Shown: positions 63,044 to 64,000 of the stretch, one piece after another
Numbering within the stretch: the stretch's first letter is position 1
Layout: each line of letters opens with the position of its first letter
Assembly: GCF_021021555.1 (NCBI RefSeq)
Contig: NZ_JAINWA010000003.1
Coordinates: forward strand, 248,001 to 312,000
DNA from: Teretinema zuelzerae
GTDB lineage: Bacteria > Spirochaetota > Spirochaetia > Treponematales > Treponemataceae
Direction of reading: 5' to 3'
Length of the DNA: 64,000 nucleotides
Program-made: the position numbers and the translations under genes
The notes under the pieces: generated by a model
What the model saw: the letters and a program-made list of their open reading frames with translations, nothing else
What the model was told of the DNA's origin: nothing
Databases searched by the model: none

Positions 63044-63591
63044 GCTTCTTCTCCAAGGATCTGGTTATAGATTGAGGTATAGGATGCTCGGCCCGCTTCT
63101 TTAGTAAAGCGATCGCCGCGTTCATGCAGAAGGAGGCTAATCGCATAAGCGAAAAGAGCCTCGGAATCGAAAAAATGATTTCCTCTCAGCGATTCGGCCC
63201 AGCTTCTTCTGATGTTTTCCAGTGCGCGTTCCGCGTCCAAAGGACTTTCCAAGCCCGAAACGTTTTTAGCCGCCTGCTGGATGTCAGGATATTTGAGGAC
63301 AGATTCCTCTTCTTCCTGAGTCCAATGTACATCGCGTTTAAACCGCGCGGCCCGAAGGCGCTCGAGGCACAACCGGAGTATGCGTTCCCGTTCGTACCAG
63401 GAATCGACCAGAACAGAACCGGTTTTATGCTCGGGTCTGGGAGGCTCAAGGGAAAGCGCGGCAAGTATTTTATTATCGCGCGCCGAAATAAAACGCGAGG
63501 CAGTTTCCTTAAATTGGTCGTACGTGACGGGAAGCGGGAGATTCGGAAGGATTCCGGGCAGCTGCGCCATCAAGTAGTAATAACTGCTCAC
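63040..63591 (-). CDS. Conserved V-ATPase-operon protein of unknown function (DUF2764-like)
   Basis: 183 residues, soluble and helical. N-terminal YYYLMAQLPGILPNLPLPVTY and the RSWAESLRGNHFFDSEALFAYAISL region recall a small family found only inside V-ATPase operons of spirochaetes and Bacteroidetes (DUF2764, from memory). The operon otherwise lacks genes for subunits C and F, and this gene stands in their usual place between E and A. A divergent C/F-like stalk role is inferred, not shown. It overlaps atpA by four bases. Confidence 0.75.
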   Translation of the reverse strand: MSSYYYLMAQLPGILPNLPLPVTYDQFKETASRFISARDNKILAALSLEPPRPEHKTGSVLVDSWYERERILRLCLERLRAARFKRDVHWTQEEEESVLKYPDIQQAAKNVSGLESPLDAERALENIRRSWAESLRGNHFFDSEALFAYAISLLLHERGDRFTKEAGRASYTSIYNQILGEEA

Positions 63592-63595
63592 TTCC

Positions 63596-64000
63596 CTACA
63601 GCTCCTTCGCGGCCGACTTAAGAATTCCCGCTACCCGGGGATTCAGATAGGCTGCAAAAAGATCGGCGACGGCTTCTGCTGAAAAATCATAATAGGCTGA
63701 ACCGTCTTTGGTGCCGATCCTGAAACCTTTGGAGACATCGGTACTGATCTTCAGTTCCATGCCCTTGGCGATCTGGGACTTCAATGCCGAGGTAAAACCC
63801 GACTCGAGTTTAGCCGCGTCAGAGGGAGAAAGGAGCACGGCGATATCGTCGCTTCCCTGGGACGAGCTCCAGGACTTGACCACTGCGGGAACAAGTTCGG
63901 CAAGAAGAGACTCTGAATAGGCTGAAGCGGTCTCCGCGCGGATAAGCGCGTTCAATTCTGCGATGATGCTGTCGCGAAAAGCAATGATCAGGTTTCGGCC
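63596..64000 (-). CDS. atpE: V-type ATP synthase subunit E (5' end outside window)
   Basis: At least 135 C-terminal residues are visible; the frame is open to the right edge. A TTG at 63955 is only an internal codon, since family-like helix FRDSIIAELNALIRAETASAYSESLL runs across it. Subunit E forms the peripheral stalk with an N-terminal helix (not seen) and a C-terminal globular domain (LSPSDAAKLESGFTSALKSQ; FRIGTKDGSAYYDFSAEAVADLFAAYLNPRV, diagnostic). Family length is about 200, so roughly 60-70 residues are missing. Confidence 0.9.
   Translation of the reverse strand, partial: GRNLIIAFRDSIIAELNALIRAETASAYSESLLAELVPAVVKSWSSSQGSDDIAVLLSPSDAAKLESGFTSALKSQIAKGMELKISTDVSKGFRIGTKDGSAYYDFSAEAVADLFAAYLNPRVAGILKSAAKEL

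Overview
The window looks like a chromosomal piece of a treponeme-type spirochaete. It carries a V-type (not F-type) ATP synthase operon, a GreA protein of about 890 residues, and the run tamB-bamA-skp-mutS followed by rimP-nusA-infB-rbfA-truB-ribF-rpsO-pnp. Many exported TPR/HEAT proteins with short hydrophobic leaders are also present. aroB and a sigma-54 activator suggest a more versatile relative than the syphilis agent. The lineage call rests on gene content and order remembered from treponeme genomes, not on a search.

Layout. 1-9826 (minus): recA, folK, scpA, scpB (frameshifted), rluB, cmk, rpsA, a sigma-54 activator, a membrane TPR protein and a CHASE2 sensor that runs off the left edge. 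9949-11055 (plus): a PRPP-synthetase-like gene. 11052-14802 (minus): rpe and three envelope/TPR proteins. 14890-20807 (plus): a TPR protein, giant greA and a von Willebrand A membrane protein. 20830-36576 (minus): rimP-nusA-infB-rbfA-truB-ribF-rpsO-pnp, then an M16 peptidase, dut, two LptF/G permeases, tgt and a HEAT protein. 36718-47581 (minus): tamB, bamA, skp, mutS, comF (frameshifted). 47624-52300 (plus): tmk, an unknown exported protein, aroB, cysteine desulfurase, thiI. 52297-56939 (minus): ispG, an exported unknown, a small barrel-like protein, upp, a TPR lipoprotein. 57054-64000 (minus): V-ATPase E(partial)-unknown-A-B-D-I-K.

The genes serve core processes: translation and RNA turnover, tRNA/rRNA modification, DNA repair and chromosome organisation, outer-membrane assembly, and ion-driven energy coupling. 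Spacing is very tight, with many ATGA overlaps. No stretch over 300 bases lacks a gene. I saw no tRNA, rRNA, IS element, phage gene or CRISPR array.

Points most worth a second look: two single-base homopolymer deletions that break scpB and comF; a strong promoter followed by an intrinsic terminator in the rimP-nusA leader; a zinc ribbon at the NusA C-terminus; a CarD/tudor-like segment inside the giant GreA; a thymidylate kinase without its P-loop lysine; a RibF without a recognisable kinase lobe; and two divergent transcripts that look leaderless. I did not find an obvious new defence or mobile system; this is mostly conserved core chromosome.
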